From positions 62,001-126,000 of IMG/VR virus record IMGVR_UViG_3300017977_000066: 64,000 nt of DNA; one strand, given 5' to 3'. A model generated the notes under the pieces. It worked only from the letters and a program-made list of their open reading frames with translations, searched no databases and had not been told where the DNA came from. Source of the stretch: a virus. This document shows positions 34,197-44,476 of this stretch, one piece after another (the stretch's first letter is position 1; every line of letters starts with the position of its first letter). Both the position numbers and the translations under genes were made by a program.

Positions 34197-35663
34197 ATGC
34201 TAAAAGCAGGAACAGAGAGCATTATGTTACAGAAAGATACTAGGTTCTTAAAGAGCCTAGAAAGAGATATAGAAGAGACCAATGATATCATTAACATAAG
34301 CTTACCAGACATAGTAGCTAGTAATGAAAATGATAGTAAGTCTTTTAAAGAGTATGATGCCTATAAGAGAAGCCTTAAAGCCAAGTTATTCGATAAGGTA
34401 ACTAAGAGTATGTCTAAGACTCTAGGTAGTAGATTCGGCATCACATTTGAGCTAAAGAATACTTATAGTACTGGAGACTTAGTTAAGATAAACATACCAC
34501 CTCTTAATAGCAAAGTCTTAAGTTCAGCTATGAGTGATCTAGATAGTTTATTCCCTAAGAAGCAAACTAGTTCCATACTATGGAATGTAGTAGCTAATAA
34601 AAATGAACAGATGCTATATAGTAACCTAAAAGATATTAAAGAAGCTATACAAACAAACAAGTTCCAGTTAGACCTTAAGCATGCTAAGATAAAAGGATTA
34701 GACCATACTACTATAAGTATTAAAGTAAACTTCTTAAGAGCTGCTATGTTAAGACTTAATCCAGGCGAAGTAGCTTCTCTTATACTACAGAAGATAGGTG
34801 TTCTATTTACTCATCTAGAGTACATGTATACTACTACTAACAATAACTTTGTATTACTAGATACATTCTTAACAGAGAGATTTACTAAACAGACTCCAGC
34901 TTTAGATGCCATTAAGATAGCTATAGATAAAACAGATGCTGATGTTAAGGTAGATACCAGTTCTCCAGTAGCATTCTTAAATACCCTAGATATCTATATG
35001 CTAAGGACTTATAGATTCGATGCTAGTAAGAAAAGTATTAAGATAGACTATGAAACTTTAAGTGATCAATTTGTATCACTATTTGGATATGGCTCTGATC
35101 TAGCTAATGCTATTATAAAAGCTAAGACATCTGCAACAGTTGCTCCTGATGGTAATACTAACTTGGGTATAACTACATTAGTATTCTTACTTAAGACATA
35201 TATTTATCTAAGCATGTTCATCATGAGTCTTTTATTTTTCTCTGTATTTGGTTTAGTAGCTATCTTAATAGCAGCAGGGTTAGTAGCTTTCAAGATGGTT
35301 ATCTCTTTTATCTTAGACATCATAGCCTCCATACTAAACGCTTTCTTCTCTACTGATGTAGAAACTGATGTTACTAGTAATGAGATGGTAACTAGACTTA
35401 ACAGAATAAAGCTAGATGTTATAAAGCAACTAAGAACAGAAGCTGATGGGAGTAAGGCAGACCAAGCTATATTAGTATCACAGATAGATGAGATCAAGCA
35501 TAGTATAGATTTCGTTAAAGAGAAGACTGGGTTGCTATATGAGTATGGCGAAAAGACAGCTAACTATAAGAATGAAGATACTATGCAACTACAAAATGAA
35601 TTCATTGAACAGCTCTCTGAGAACGAGCTACACTTCTTTAAAGCTAAATTTAAAAACACATAA
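34197..35663 (+). CDS. Putative internal virion protein with membrane-like segment, 488 aa
   Basis: It starts MLKAGTESIML, sharing an AGTES motif with the internal-head candidate at 44477. Residues about 327-383 form a long hydrophobic region with glycine/alanine-rich helices (two potential membrane passes), followed by a D/T-rich turn and coiled-coil-like helices to the end. This resembles head-packaged proteins that might breach the host membrane on injection. A class B promoter supports late expression. Function is inferred. Confidence 0.5.
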   Translation: MLKAGTESIMLQKDTRFLKSLERDIEETNDIINISLPDIVASNENDSKSFKEYDAYKRSLKAKLFDKVTKSMSKTLGSRFGITFELKNTYSTGDLVKINIPPLNSKVLSSAMSDLDSLFPKKQTSSILWNVVANKNEQMLYSNLKDIKEAIQTNKFQLDLKHAKIKGLDHTTISIKVNFLRAAMLRLNPGEVASLILQKIGVLFTHLEYMYTTTNNNFVLLDTFLTERFTKQTPALDAIKIAIDKTDADVKVDTSSPVAFLNTLDIYMLRTYRFDASKKSIKIDYETLSDQFVSLFGYGSDLANAIIKAKTSATVAPDGNTNLGITTLVFLLKTYIYLSMFIMSLLFFSVFGLVAILIAAGLVAFKMVISFILDIIASILNAFFSTDVETDVTSNEMVTRLNRIKLDVIKQLRTEADGSKADQAILVSQIDEIKHSIDFVKEKTGLLYEYGEKTANYKNEDTMQLQNEFIEQLSENELHFFKAKFKNT

Positions 35664-35674
35664 AGGAAAAGTAA

Positions 35675-36130
35675 ATGATAAAGTATAAAAACATGGAGCT
35701 AGATATTAACTCCATTAGCGAGGACTTCACTAATATGTTCCTAGGTGCATCTAAGATGCTTAAATCCAACCACCCTAACTTAGACGTTATGCCTGTAAGT
35801 AAAAGTAAGAGTGTGTTAACAGGAGTTGTATTAGCTATCGTAGATAGTATAACTATAGATGCTACTGACATAGTTGATATGGAGGTGTCTACAGCTAGAA
35901 GATTAACTAACATGTTAAGTAACTCTATAACATTAGCTATATTAGAAAGAAATGTTATAGATACTAAGTTTGTTAATACATTAACAAAAGATACTCTTAT
36001 GCTTAAGCTAGATATGCTATTAGGTAACACTAGAACTGTAGATATTACTATGGGATATAAAACAAAACCCCAAGATGAAGATATCGTTAGAAATATTGTT
36101 CTAAAAGAGTACAATGAGTTCTCGGATTAA
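35675..36130 (+). CDS. Hypothetical late protein, 151 aa
   Basis: It starts 12 bases after the internal-virion candidate, with AAAGGAAAA upstream. The protein is helical with conserved-looking hydrophobic spacing and no motif. It is probably co-expressed with its neighbour and may be a packaging or assembly partner. Confidence 0.65.
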   Translation: MIKYKNMELDINSISEDFTNMFLGASKMLKSNHPNLDVMPVSKSKSVLTGVVLAIVDSITIDATDIVDMEVSTARRLTNMLSNSITLAILERNVIDTKFVNTLTKDTLMLKLDMLLGNTRTVDITMGYKTKPQDEDIVRNIVLKEYNEFSD

Positions 36131-36137
36131 AATAAGT

Positions 36138-36180
36138 ACATGTATACCTAGCTATAGCTAGGTATACATGTTTTATATTT
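36138..36180. terminator. Terminator between convergent genes
   Basis: A perfect 15-base stem, ACATGTATACCTAGC with GCTAGGTATACATGT, loop TATA, followed by TTTTATATTTT. The right T tract overlaps the end of the minus-strand 948-aa gene. Confidence 0.85.
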
Positions 36181-39019
36181 TCATTACTACGATATCAACA
36201 TCGGAGGCTACTACAAGAGTACCATCAGCTTGCTTAATAAGTTTCTTATTGATGATGAACTTAGAACTATCTTTAACATAGTTAAGAACAGTTATAACAT
36301 TATCTGGAGATATGTCAGTAAGCTTAACTGATAACACATCAGTACCTATGACAGTTTGTATCTCGTTCTCTATACTAGCTATAGTAGTTGGCTTTAATAA
36401 CTCTTTCTGTAGTGTAAGGGTTATAAGTTTCTTTATAGCAGTAGTTATGACAAAAGTAACTTCTTTATGTATATATAATATAACCTTAGGTTTTATGAAG
36501 TTATCGAAGGCTACATTAACATAGTTAATATTAAGAGTAACTTTATCTAAGTTGTTATAAGGCATGTACTTAATAGTAGTGTTGTCTAAAAGATAATCAT
36601 TAGCGACATCTAACTCATCAGTTATGACATTAGTAAGTTCTTTAAAATAACCTATCCTATACTCTTTATAGACCCTATCTGTAACTCTTAAGAAGTAATC
36701 CTCTATAAGTAACATATTAGGAACATGGATGATGCCATAAGTGTTGTCTATGATAGGAGTTTGATTCTCATCTAACATGACCTCACCTTCTTTATGTAAC
36801 ATTATAACATCGCCCTGATCATCTAAGACAGGATCTCCTTTAGTATGTTTAACTACCAACTCTACGTCATCATTAGTACCATCATTATTAGTATCTATAT
36901 AGTTAAGCTTAACAGTACCATCATCATCTAACTCATATACTGTCTCTGTATAGGTTAGTATAACATCAGCATCATAAGTCTTGAACTTCCTAGAGGTATA
37001 GTCTAGTCTATAGTTAGAGAATAAATGTTTTAAAGCTATACCGAATGTTAATGTAGCTGACTCTTGATAGAATACTGTCTTAGGAGTCTCTAAAACTACT
37101 AGTGTGTTATCTACATTAGTACTGAGCCCATCTTCTGTACTATAGAACACTGCAGTTAATGAAGAATCTAAAGCTAAGGATACTCTTAATAAATCACCAC
37201 GCATAGTAGTGAATGTTACCTTATCATCAGCATCTATATAGCCATCTGTATATAGATCATACTTAACAAAGATCCTACCATTAAGTATGCTAGTATTTCC
37301 TTTTATAACGAACTTACTACCATTAAGAGTAGTATACACTAGTTCGGAAGAGAACTTGCTTAGGTCTAGGTTAAATAGCCAATCGTCAGGCTGTAGTTCA
37401 TATGTTAGTACATACTTGTCTAGCTCATATGTTAGACTTCTATCTAATATGGTTAAGAAGGTATCTAGTAGATCATTAATATATAATGTATCAGCGTTTG
37501 TTATACTTAACTGGTTAACATCATAAGCTCTTATAAACAATCCATTTTTATTATCTAGAACATATTTATAGATATTAAAGAAATACTTATTTTTATTATA
37601 CTCTACGATATCGGTACTGGCTACATCTTTTATAGTAGCTGCTTCACTAGTAGTCATAGCTACTGTAGAACCATTTATATATTTAAAGAACTGATAAGGC
37701 TCTATAATAACATGTGTATCATTACTCTTGATCTTCTCACTGTTGATAGTAGGTAGGTATAACTTAACATCATCATAGAACTCATCCATAGATGTAAATA
37801 GATCGTAGTCTAGACTACCTAGAGTCTTATTAACCATAAGCTCTCTTTCAAATATAGTATTAAATGTACCAGTATAGTTAAACCCGTATTTCTTTATCTT
37901 CTCTTTTATCTCATATGTAGTTATAGGGAGCTTGTTATCTCCAGTACTACTATCTATGACCCTATCTTTAAGCTCTTGAAATGTTATCTCATCTCGTCCA
38001 CCATATGTATATGTACTAGCTGTTATAAGGTAGTTGATGTTCTTTATACCAGTTATCCTAGGATCTTCTGTATCAGGAAGTGTTATAGTAAACGTGAACT
38101 CAGAGCTACTACTCTTAACCAGAGGTTCTACTATGTTACCTAGTGAAGTATAAATATCAGATTCTACATAACTAGAGATCATGTTGTTGAACATATATAT
38201 AGATGGTACTTCTATAAGAACTCTGTTATCTAGAGGTTTGATTAGCATAGTAGGAGTACTAGGATTATAAACGAAGTTACTATATGTCTTATCAAGCTCT
38301 ATGATAGAACCATCAGGAGTACTTATAGTTTTAGATGTTAGATATACATATCTCTCAGCATCATTAAGCACTATCTCAGAAACAAAAGGAGAGCCTTTTA
38401 TGATAGTTTCGTTATGGGTATACTTCTTGATCTGCTGTAGTTCCATATCTAAGAATACCCACTCTTGCCCATCATCGTCAGTTACTAGATTACTGTTAAT
38501 AACTTCACCACTATTATAGCTTATGTCTAATGTGTTAAACATGAACTTAGCAAATGTCTTACCATTAGCATAGCTTCTCACTAAGATATCATTCAGTAAT
38601 GTAAATGTTATATCGTTAATAAGTATAAAGCTATACTTAGGTAATATGATATCAGTAAAGTTATTTCCATTATGACCAAATGTTAGCATATCTTTTTTAT
38701 TTATCATGAAGTTAAATTTAGCTTTACTAGGTATAGCAAAAACATCATTAAGCTCATCATTAGTTAGATGGTGATAAAGTTCTTCTTTACTAGTAGCCAG
38801 ATAGGGATACATGTTCCTCATACTTGCACTTACTTCATTAGTTATGGCAGAGCTTAAAGCAGCCATGTTCTCTTGTAAAAATGTAAATGGGTTACTAGGG
38901 TCAGGTAACTCTACAACTCCATTTAAACCTTTATCTATACGATCCATACTATCTACCATGATGAGATTGGGATCATAGATGTATTTAGTTAATTCTTTCT
39001 TTTCAGTTTCACTTAGCAT
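36173..39019 (-). CDS. Large baseplate wedge-like virion protein, 948 aa
   Basis: The largest protein in the window, with long beta-rich regions and repeated D/N/T turns. The N-terminal 130 residues are helical. The middle includes DGSIIELDKTYSNFVYNP and the C terminus ends in beta and helical segments. Size and composition fit a baseplate wedge or gp6-like component of contractile tails, though no signature motif proves it. It is the second gene of a minus-strand operon with the 389-aa virion protein, driven by a class B promoter. Confidence 0.5.
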   Translation of the reverse strand: MLSETEKKELTKYIYDPNLIMVDSMDRIDKGLNGVVELPDPSNPFTFLQENMAALSSAITNEVSASMRNMYPYLATSKEELYHHLTNDELNDVFAIPSKAKFNFMINKKDMLTFGHNGNNFTDIILPKYSFILINDITFTLLNDILVRSYANGKTFAKFMFNTLDISYNSGEVINSNLVTDDDGQEWVFLDMELQQIKKYTHNETIIKGSPFVSEIVLNDAERYVYLTSKTISTPDGSIIELDKTYSNFVYNPSTPTMLIKPLDNRVLIEVPSIYMFNNMISSYVESDIYTSLGNIVEPLVKSSSSEFTFTITLPDTEDPRITGIKNINYLITASTYTYGGRDEITFQELKDRVIDSSTGDNKLPITTYEIKEKIKKYGFNYTGTFNTIFERELMVNKTLGSLDYDLFTSMDEFYDDVKLYLPTINSEKIKSNDTHVIIEPYQFFKYINGSTVAMTTSEAATIKDVASTDIVEYNKNKYFFNIYKYVLDNKNGLFIRAYDVNQLSITNADTLYINDLLDTFLTILDRSLTYELDKYVLTYELQPDDWLFNLDLSKFSSELVYTTLNGSKFVIKGNTSILNGRIFVKYDLYTDGYIDADDKVTFTTMRGDLLRVSLALDSSLTAVFYSTEDGLSTNVDNTLVVLETPKTVFYQESATLTFGIALKHLFSNYRLDYTSRKFKTYDADVILTYTETVYELDDDGTVKLNYIDTNNDGTNDDVELVVKHTKGDPVLDDQGDVIMLHKEGEVMLDENQTPIIDNTYGIIHVPNMLLIEDYFLRVTDRVYKEYRIGYFKELTNVITDELDVANDYLLDNTTIKYMPYNNLDKVTLNINYVNVAFDNFIKPKVILYIHKEVTFVITTAIKKLITLTLQKELLKPTTIASIENEIQTVIGTDVLSVKLTDISPDNVITVLNYVKDSSKFIINKKLIKQADGTLVVASDVDIVVMKI

Positions 39020-39033
39020 AACTTATCCTTATT

Positions 39034-40203
39034 TTAATTTAGTGCGAAAGGGTCTTGGTTAAGACCTAAGACATCGTTGAGATTATCACTTTGTGTGTTA
39101 TCCGTGAGACCGAACTGTGATGGCGGTGCTATAGGCTTATCCTCTTTAAGAGCATCCTCTTTACCAGCATCTATGAAATTCCTATAGCTAGCACTATCTT
39201 TACTTATCAACCATACCAATTCAAATGTCTCTAGATTTATGACGGGATAGCCTCTAAAATCAAATGTCTTAAGCAGGTCATATGCTATAGGAACCATCCT
39301 AGTAGGACTACCAGTTAAGAAGTTCTTAACATCAGGATGAAAAGTAGCTGCTAGTTTATTAAAGTCTAAGAGATATCTACTGTAGTTATATCTAGCTCCC
39401 ATACAAGTAAAATTAATATTAATGTCATTAGTCTGCTCGTTATATGGCTTATCTCTACTATAGTCAGCATACTTACCACTAGGCCATGTATTAGGAAAAC
39501 TAGCCCCTGTTACAAATGACTTAATTATGAATCTATTAGACTTGTCTAATGTGAACTTATATATCCTAGTGTTATAATCAAACTCATTCTCAGTTATGAA
39601 GTCTAGATATGGATATACCATACCCTCAAATTCTAGTGATGAGTATTGGCCCCATTTTTCAAAGAGTGTAGATATAGGTTCGTTAATGAAGTTCTTAAAT
39701 GTAGCACTTAATGAGAAGACATCGTTTATCTCGAACGTACCATCTATCATGGCTATCTGTTCTTTCCTTAACCCAGCTTTAGAAGTAAAAGTAGGAACTG
39801 TACTATCTGGCCATCCAGACAGGTTAGTTAAGGTGTTGGTTAGTATAGGTATAAAAGGCATATGCTTATCTACAAAAGGACAGTCTATTTTTTCTGTACT
39901 ATAGAACTCACTATTTAGCTCATAAGGGCATCTTGGATCTAATGTAACCCTAACGAATCTGTTAACAGTGTTAGGATTATCATCTAGGAGATTCTCTAAA
40001 AAATTACTATTCCTTATATTACTAGTCTGCATGTTTAGCTGTGGCCTAGTAAAGAACACTATACCTTGGCTCTCTTGGTTAGATTCTAATGATGGTAGTT
40101 GTTGACCATGACTAAAACCATATAGTGCATTACCTACTACTTTATCATTAGGTTTATTCTCAGAGGTATCCATAACCTCATTAATATTAATACGTTTTTT
40201 CAT
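39034..40203 (-). CDS. Putative virion structural protein, 389 aa
   Basis: ATG at 40203 is preferred over a TTG six bases upstream, given GAGGA at good spacing. A disordered N terminus (1-60) with N, Q and S leads to a beta-rich body, containing GIVFFTRPQLNMQ, RFVRVTLDPRCP and later FLTGSPTRMVPIAYDLLKTF. Such proteins occur in jumbo phage tails, but the exact role is unknown. It heads the operon with the 948-aa protein. Confidence 0.55.
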   Translation of the reverse strand: MKKRININEVMDTSENKPNDKVVGNALYGFSHGQQLPSLESNQESQGIVFFTRPQLNMQTSNIRNSNFLENLLDDNPNTVNRFVRVTLDPRCPYELNSEFYSTEKIDCPFVDKHMPFIPILTNTLTNLSGWPDSTVPTFTSKAGLRKEQIAMIDGTFEINDVFSLSATFKNFINEPISTLFEKWGQYSSLEFEGMVYPYLDFITENEFDYNTRIYKFTLDKSNRFIIKSFVTGASFPNTWPSGKYADYSRDKPYNEQTNDININFTCMGARYNYSRYLLDFNKLAATFHPDVKNFLTGSPTRMVPIAYDLLKTFDFRGYPVINLETFELVWLISKDSASYRNFIDAGKEDALKEDKPIAPPSQFGLTDNTQSDNLNDVLGLNQDPFALN

Positions 40204-40211
40204 ACTCAAAT

Positions 40212-40232
40212 CCTCATTTTTTTCAAGTTAAC
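40212..40232 (-). promoter_or_regulatory. Class B promoter, minus strand
   Basis: AACTTGAAAAAAATGAGGA on the minus strand leads into the ATG at 40203. Confidence 0.6.
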
Positions 40233-40263
40233 ATCTCCCATATAAAAGATAGGCTCAAGCATT

Positions 40264-40290
40264 TGTTTGAAAAATGAAATTCAGCAAGGA
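40264..40290 (+). promoter_or_regulatory. Class B promoter, plus strand
   Basis: TGTTTGAAAAATGAAATTCA followed by AAGGAG. Divergent from the minus-strand copy at 40212-40232. The motif contains an ATG in frame with the next gene, but AAGGAG favours the ATG at 40298. Confidence 0.62.
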
Positions 40291-40297
40291 GTTAACC

Positions 40298-41557
40298 ATG
40301 ACGGGTAATGCTTTAAGTAAAAGCCTATTAGTTATAGGTAATGTAATCAAAAACACAATCAACGACGAAGAGGATCTTTTAAAACTAGAACCCGATGTAG
40401 TTACATCTGGTAAAATAACTAGACTTATGTCTAAGTTCATCATGACACCTAACATCATCATAGATAAAGACCTTAGTTATATCGACCAGTCTAACCTAGA
40501 TAAGGTTATTAAAACAGAGATAAACTTATTCACAGGTATCGTTACTAATGCTTTCCAAGTACTAGCTAGTGTATATGGTTCAGAACCTAGTGTTATAATA
40601 GAGAAGTTAGGTAGAGACTCTAATAAAGATTATCTGTCTGATATCAACCGTGTTAGAGATTTGATAGATGGCATAGAAAGCTTCGATTATGTAGCTGATG
40701 CTCTTTTCAATACCGATGGTATCTTGCCTATAGCTGGTGTAGAAGCTACCCAAGGGGGTAGAAACGTTAGACGTAATAATGGTAAAGGTGGAGCACATGT
40801 GCATATTAAGCCTAACATTAATGTTAAACCTAACATTAATATAGCTGCTAATAAAAAAGAGGGTGGTAATAAAAAAGACCCTATCAATAACACTGGTGAT
40901 GTTACTGCTCAGAAACTTCATAAAGATGCTAATGGCTTTATGAATGTCTATAATATAGAACTTAACCTCACTACCGCTAAAGGTGAACAGAGAGTTATAA
41001 CCATCCCTATCATCATTTATCCTAACATCACTTATACAGATGCTAATACATTAGTAGGTAACATGTTAGATTCCGATGTAGATAAAGGTTTCTTAGATAG
41101 AATAGACCAATACAGAGCTGGACTAGTTTCACTTTCAGATATTATATTCGCTACAGATTTAGTTAAGAAATATAGAGATAAGAAAATAACTAACCAAAAT
41201 GAGGTAGCTTCTTATCTTAATGCTGTTGATAAAACAACTACAGTTAAAGAACTCTTACATAATAAGAAAAGCTTCTCTAGAAACTATAATATCTACATCT
41301 TCGATATAAACAAGAAACCTCTTGTAGAGAAACAAGTTAAAGGTTCTCTATTTAAGAACAGGTATAAAGATAAACTTATGAATTCACTTTCGGCCTTCTC
41401 TATTTGTTTTGTAGATGATGCTAAAGAAGAAGTAGTTAACTATGTAGATGACATACCTGGTTTTAGTGCATTAAGTTATAAGATGCTATCTAAGGATAAA
41501 AATGATGATGTTAACAGTATCATGAAAGATCTTTTCAATGGCAAACAACCTTTTTAA
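40298..41557 (+). CDS. Putative virion protein, 419 aa
   Basis: The N-terminal half is helical. Residues about 155-210 form a low-complexity linker rich in G, N, K and H, including a tandem KPNIN repeat. The C-terminal half is mixed alpha/beta. The linker suggests two domains joined flexibly, as seen in tail or head accessory proteins. It is first in a plus-strand late cluster reaching about 44.3 kb. Confidence 0.55.
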   Translation: MTGNALSKSLLVIGNVIKNTINDEEDLLKLEPDVVTSGKITRLMSKFIMTPNIIIDKDLSYIDQSNLDKVIKTEINLFTGIVTNAFQVLASVYGSEPSVIIEKLGRDSNKDYLSDINRVRDLIDGIESFDYVADALFNTDGILPIAGVEATQGGRNVRRNNGKGGAHVHIKPNINVKPNINIAANKKEGGNKKDPINNTGDVTAQKLHKDANGFMNVYNIELNLTTAKGEQRVITIPIIIYPNITYTDANTLVGNMLDSDVDKGFLDRIDQYRAGLVSLSDIIFATDLVKKYRDKKITNQNEVASYLNAVDKTTTVKELLHNKKSFSRNYNIYIFDINKKPLVEKQVKGSLFKNRYKDKLMNSLSAFSICFVDDAKEEVVNYVDDIPGFSALSYKMLSKDKNDDVNSIMKDLFNGKQPF

Positions 41558-41568
41558 TGGAGTAAAAG

Positions 41569-42522
41569 ATGAGCAAACATGTAAAGAAAAAATTAGAAAC
41601 ATTGTATATAGAAAGAGATCAGCTTCTAGAGGTACTTAATGAGGTAGAGAAGAACATAGGTACTTCTACTATACCTACTTTAAAAAGCACTCTAGATATA
41701 GTTAAGGGAACTAAAGTTCTTAAAGAGAGTATTTTATTTTCAGAAATGAAATTAAGAAATGATGAGGATTTCTTTAAGAGACTCATTAGTGTTACTATTA
41801 AGTACTCCAAAATACTTCCTGTATTAAAGAATAAGGTTAATGAAGAGTTACCTGATACATTCGGTTCTAATACTAGTAATGTTAATATTAAGATAGCCTT
41901 ATCATTAGTTAGTGAAGGTATCTTCTTAGCTGATAATGTAACAGACATAGTATCCTATATCATAAATACTTACTATACTAAGTCTGGTACTGAGCTAGAG
42001 TCTGGTTATAATCATAAGCTAGGGCATACTCTCATAAACCTTATAAAGCTTATACCCGAGTTAGAAAAAGCTAATCTTAGTGAGATAGTAGATATCATCG
42101 GTAATGTACCTACTATAAACACATTAAGAAAAGAGACTAAGTCAGTTATACCTACTGATGTAGTTATAGGTTTTATTAGTAATACTTTTAAAATAAAAGG
42201 TGCTTATACTCTAACTTACATTAAGAGATCATTACGTTTTATTAATTTTAAAAAAGAGAATAAGACTAGAAAGATAAGTATAGCTGGTAAGAGTTTTATA
42301 GGTAATCCTGTTTATCACATAAGACTTTTTCTAATCGACTTAGAAGAGTTAAGATTTGAAAGACTTAAAGATAGTAGAAGACTTATGGAACTTAGAGTTT
42401 TAGAACTTAGACAGAAACAGCAGTCTGGGGTTACTGATGAAAAAGTTACAACAGCTATAAAGTATTATGAAGAAAAACTTAATAAGTTAGATATGAAAAT
42501 AGAGAGATACCTTAGAGGGTAA
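41569..42522 (+). CDS. Hypothetical helical/coiled-coil protein, 317 aa
   Basis: Both ends are coiled-coil-like (residues 1-35 and 250-315), with a hydrophobic helical middle. It starts 11 bases after the 419-aa gene and ends 30 bases before the internal-head candidate. No motif is recognised; probably a structural or assembly protein. Confidence 0.6.
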   Translation: MSKHVKKKLETLYIERDQLLEVLNEVEKNIGTSTIPTLKSTLDIVKGTKVLKESILFSEMKLRNDEDFFKRLISVTIKYSKILPVLKNKVNEELPDTFGSNTSNVNIKIALSLVSEGIFLADNVTDIVSYIINTYYTKSGTELESGYNHKLGHTLINLIKLIPELEKANLSEIVDIIGNVPTINTLRKETKSVIPTDVVIGFISNTFKIKGAYTLTYIKRSLRFINFKKENKTRKISIAGKSFIGNPVYHIRLFLIDLEELRFERLKDSRRLMELRVLELRQKQQSGVTDEKVTTAIKYYEEKLNKLDMKIERYLRG

Positions 42523-42552
42523 TCTCTTTATTACATTTTTAAGGAGAAATAA

Positions 42553-44301
42553 ATGTATGTGGTAACAAAAGAAGATGGTAATAATAGTAATTTTACTAGT
42601 ACATGTGAAGATGGTTATAGTTGTGACCCTTCTACTATGTATGAGGAGATAACTAAGGTAGATGTTATGGTTAACACACTGAATGTTAAGAAGCACGCAT
42701 TAGAGTCATCATTAGCGCTATTTAACAGAGTAGATGATGATGAGGAATATGTTAACATGTATGCTGCTTCTGAAGCTATGGTATATGCTAGGTTAGCAGA
42801 TGTGGCTGATGATATAACAGTAGGTGCTGAAGGGTTCTTTAATGTTGTCTATAAGGTCATAGCAGCTATATTTAAATCTATCATATCCCTTATATCTAAG
42901 ATCATAAAGTTCATAAGCAGCATCTTTAAAGCTATCTTTGGTTTTCTGAACCATGATGATGTAACAACTTCTAAAGGTAGAGAAGATAAATTAGACATCG
43001 TGAAGGATAAGTTTAAAGATACTATAGACGAGTTCGTTAAGCTTAAATCTGAAGGTTATAAGGTATCTGAAATCTATACTAAGAGCCAAGAAGCAGTTAT
43101 AGAAGCTTCTATAGCTAAAATAATCGATATGGTTAATAAAAACCTACCTTTAAAAGCTTATAAAAATGGCATAGGTGCTGATAACACAGTCAGTCTAACA
43201 TCTGTTATATCTGCATATCAGAAGTACATTAATGGTATAGATAATGTATCTAACCTACTAGGTAACAAAACATTCATAGACACATTAAGTATAGGTGTAC
43301 TAGAGTTCAAGCATAAGAGTAAAACTGATAGGATAAGTAGTACTAATATATCCGATATCGTTAAAAACATTATGGAGGCTATACATAACGTTGACCTTAA
43401 CAATCCTAATTTAAGTGATGATCACGCTTACCCTGTAACTTCTCCTGATATAGCTAGCTTGCATACTCTTGTAGAAGCTGTTACTGAAAAGATAAATATC
43501 GTTGCTAAAAATCCATTCGCTGGTCTGTCTGCACATGTAAATTTACATACTACAACTGAGCTTAGAAAAGAGGTTATTAATGAGCTTTTCATAGATGACA
43601 AAAACACTAATGCTGCTTTAATAGCTATAACTCCTAAGAAGGCTTATGTATTAAGTACTACAGAGAAAGATAAAGCTACTCTAGATGATATCGTTAGACA
43701 ACTAAAAAAGGCGTCTGAAGATCTAAGTGAGCATGTACATGATAATGATAGTACGATGCTAGAGATACTAAGTGAGCTAGCTTCTATCATTAAACTTATA
43801 GCTGATAATGTTACTGTAAAATTAGAAGTCATTGCTATGGATAATATAGTAGCCCTAGATGATGTTAATGCTACTGGCGTTAATACCGATGACTTAGATT
43901 ATATAGACTCTACATTCACCATGAAAGGTAATACCATTATAGCAGATGCGTTTAGACTATACACTAGAGAGCTTAATCTTACTAACACATTAAAAAAAGC
44001 TAAAGATACTATGGAAGCATTAGAATATGGATTCAAAGCTGAAGAGAAGAAATTAAAAGCTTTAGAAAAAGATATTAAAGATATTTTAAATAATGGCGAT
44101 AAGAAAACTAGTTTAGGTAATAGTGTTAATAGTTTAGTAAATAGTGTAAACTTTGTATCTACTGCATATGCCCATAATGTTAAATCATTAACTACTCTCA
44201 TAGGCGATGCTACTATTAGTTATAATAACTCTAAGTTCACTGACATCTGCTCAGAGATATTAAAGTTATATCGTAACAGATTAGTTAACATACAACTATA
44301 G
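42553..44301 (+). CDS. Putative internal head/injected protein, 582 aa
   Basis: The N-terminal 90 residues are acidic. Residues 93-134 (starting GAEGFFNVVYKVIAAIFK) are a long amphipathic to hydrophobic helix, and the remainder is helical. A GAE|GFF-type site just before the helix resembles the S/A/G-x-E sites cut by phiKZ-type prohead proteases. The architecture (acidic propeptide, cleavage site, membrane-active helix) resembles the neighbouring 478-aa protein. It may be packaged in the head and delivered to the host membrane. This is inference. Confidence 0.5.
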   Translation: MYVVTKEDGNNSNFTSTCEDGYSCDPSTMYEEITKVDVMVNTLNVKKHALESSLALFNRVDDDEEYVNMYAASEAMVYARLADVADDITVGAEGFFNVVYKVIAAIFKSIISLISKIIKFISSIFKAIFGFLNHDDVTTSKGREDKLDIVKDKFKDTIDEFVKLKSEGYKVSEIYTKSQEAVIEASIAKIIDMVNKNLPLKAYKNGIGADNTVSLTSVISAYQKYINGIDNVSNLLGNKTFIDTLSIGVLEFKHKSKTDRISSTNISDIVKNIMEAIHNVDLNNPNLSDDHAYPVTSPDIASLHTLVEAVTEKINIVAKNPFAGLSAHVNLHTTTELRKEVINELFIDDKNTNAALIAITPKKAYVLSTTEKDKATLDDIVRQLKKASEDLSEHVHDNDSTMLEILSELASIIKLIADNVTVKLEVIAMDNIVALDDVNATGVNTDDLDYIDSTFTMKGNTIIADAFRLYTRELNLTNTLKKAKDTMEALEYGFKAEEKKLKALEKDIKDILNNGDKKTSLGNSVNSLVNSVNFVSTAYAHNVKSLTTLIGDATISYNNSKFTDICSEILKLYRNRLVNIQL

Positions 44302-44307
44302 TATATA

Positions 44308-44476
44308 CTAAGTACTCTAGGGTACTTGGTAGCTTTATTTTGCATAGTTAATATATTATGAGATAGAACTATAAAGAAAATAAAGTGGAACTATACCTAT
44401 ACGGGCATACATATAACTATGCGAGTGTACTGCACTTAAAACATTTTATAAAAATAAAAATATGAAGGATTTCATT
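44308..44476 (+). promoter_or_regulatory. Structured leader region of the internal-head gene
   Basis: A non-coding gap of about 170 bases. AAGTAC-GTACTT (44310-44327) with trailing T residues could terminate the upstream gene. GCATAGTT (44342-44349) pairs perfectly with AACTATGC (44415-44422), enclosing two GAACTATA direct repeats. No class A or B promoter is clear, so this region probably holds an unrecognised promoter or leader for the abundant protein that follows. Confidence 0.45.
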
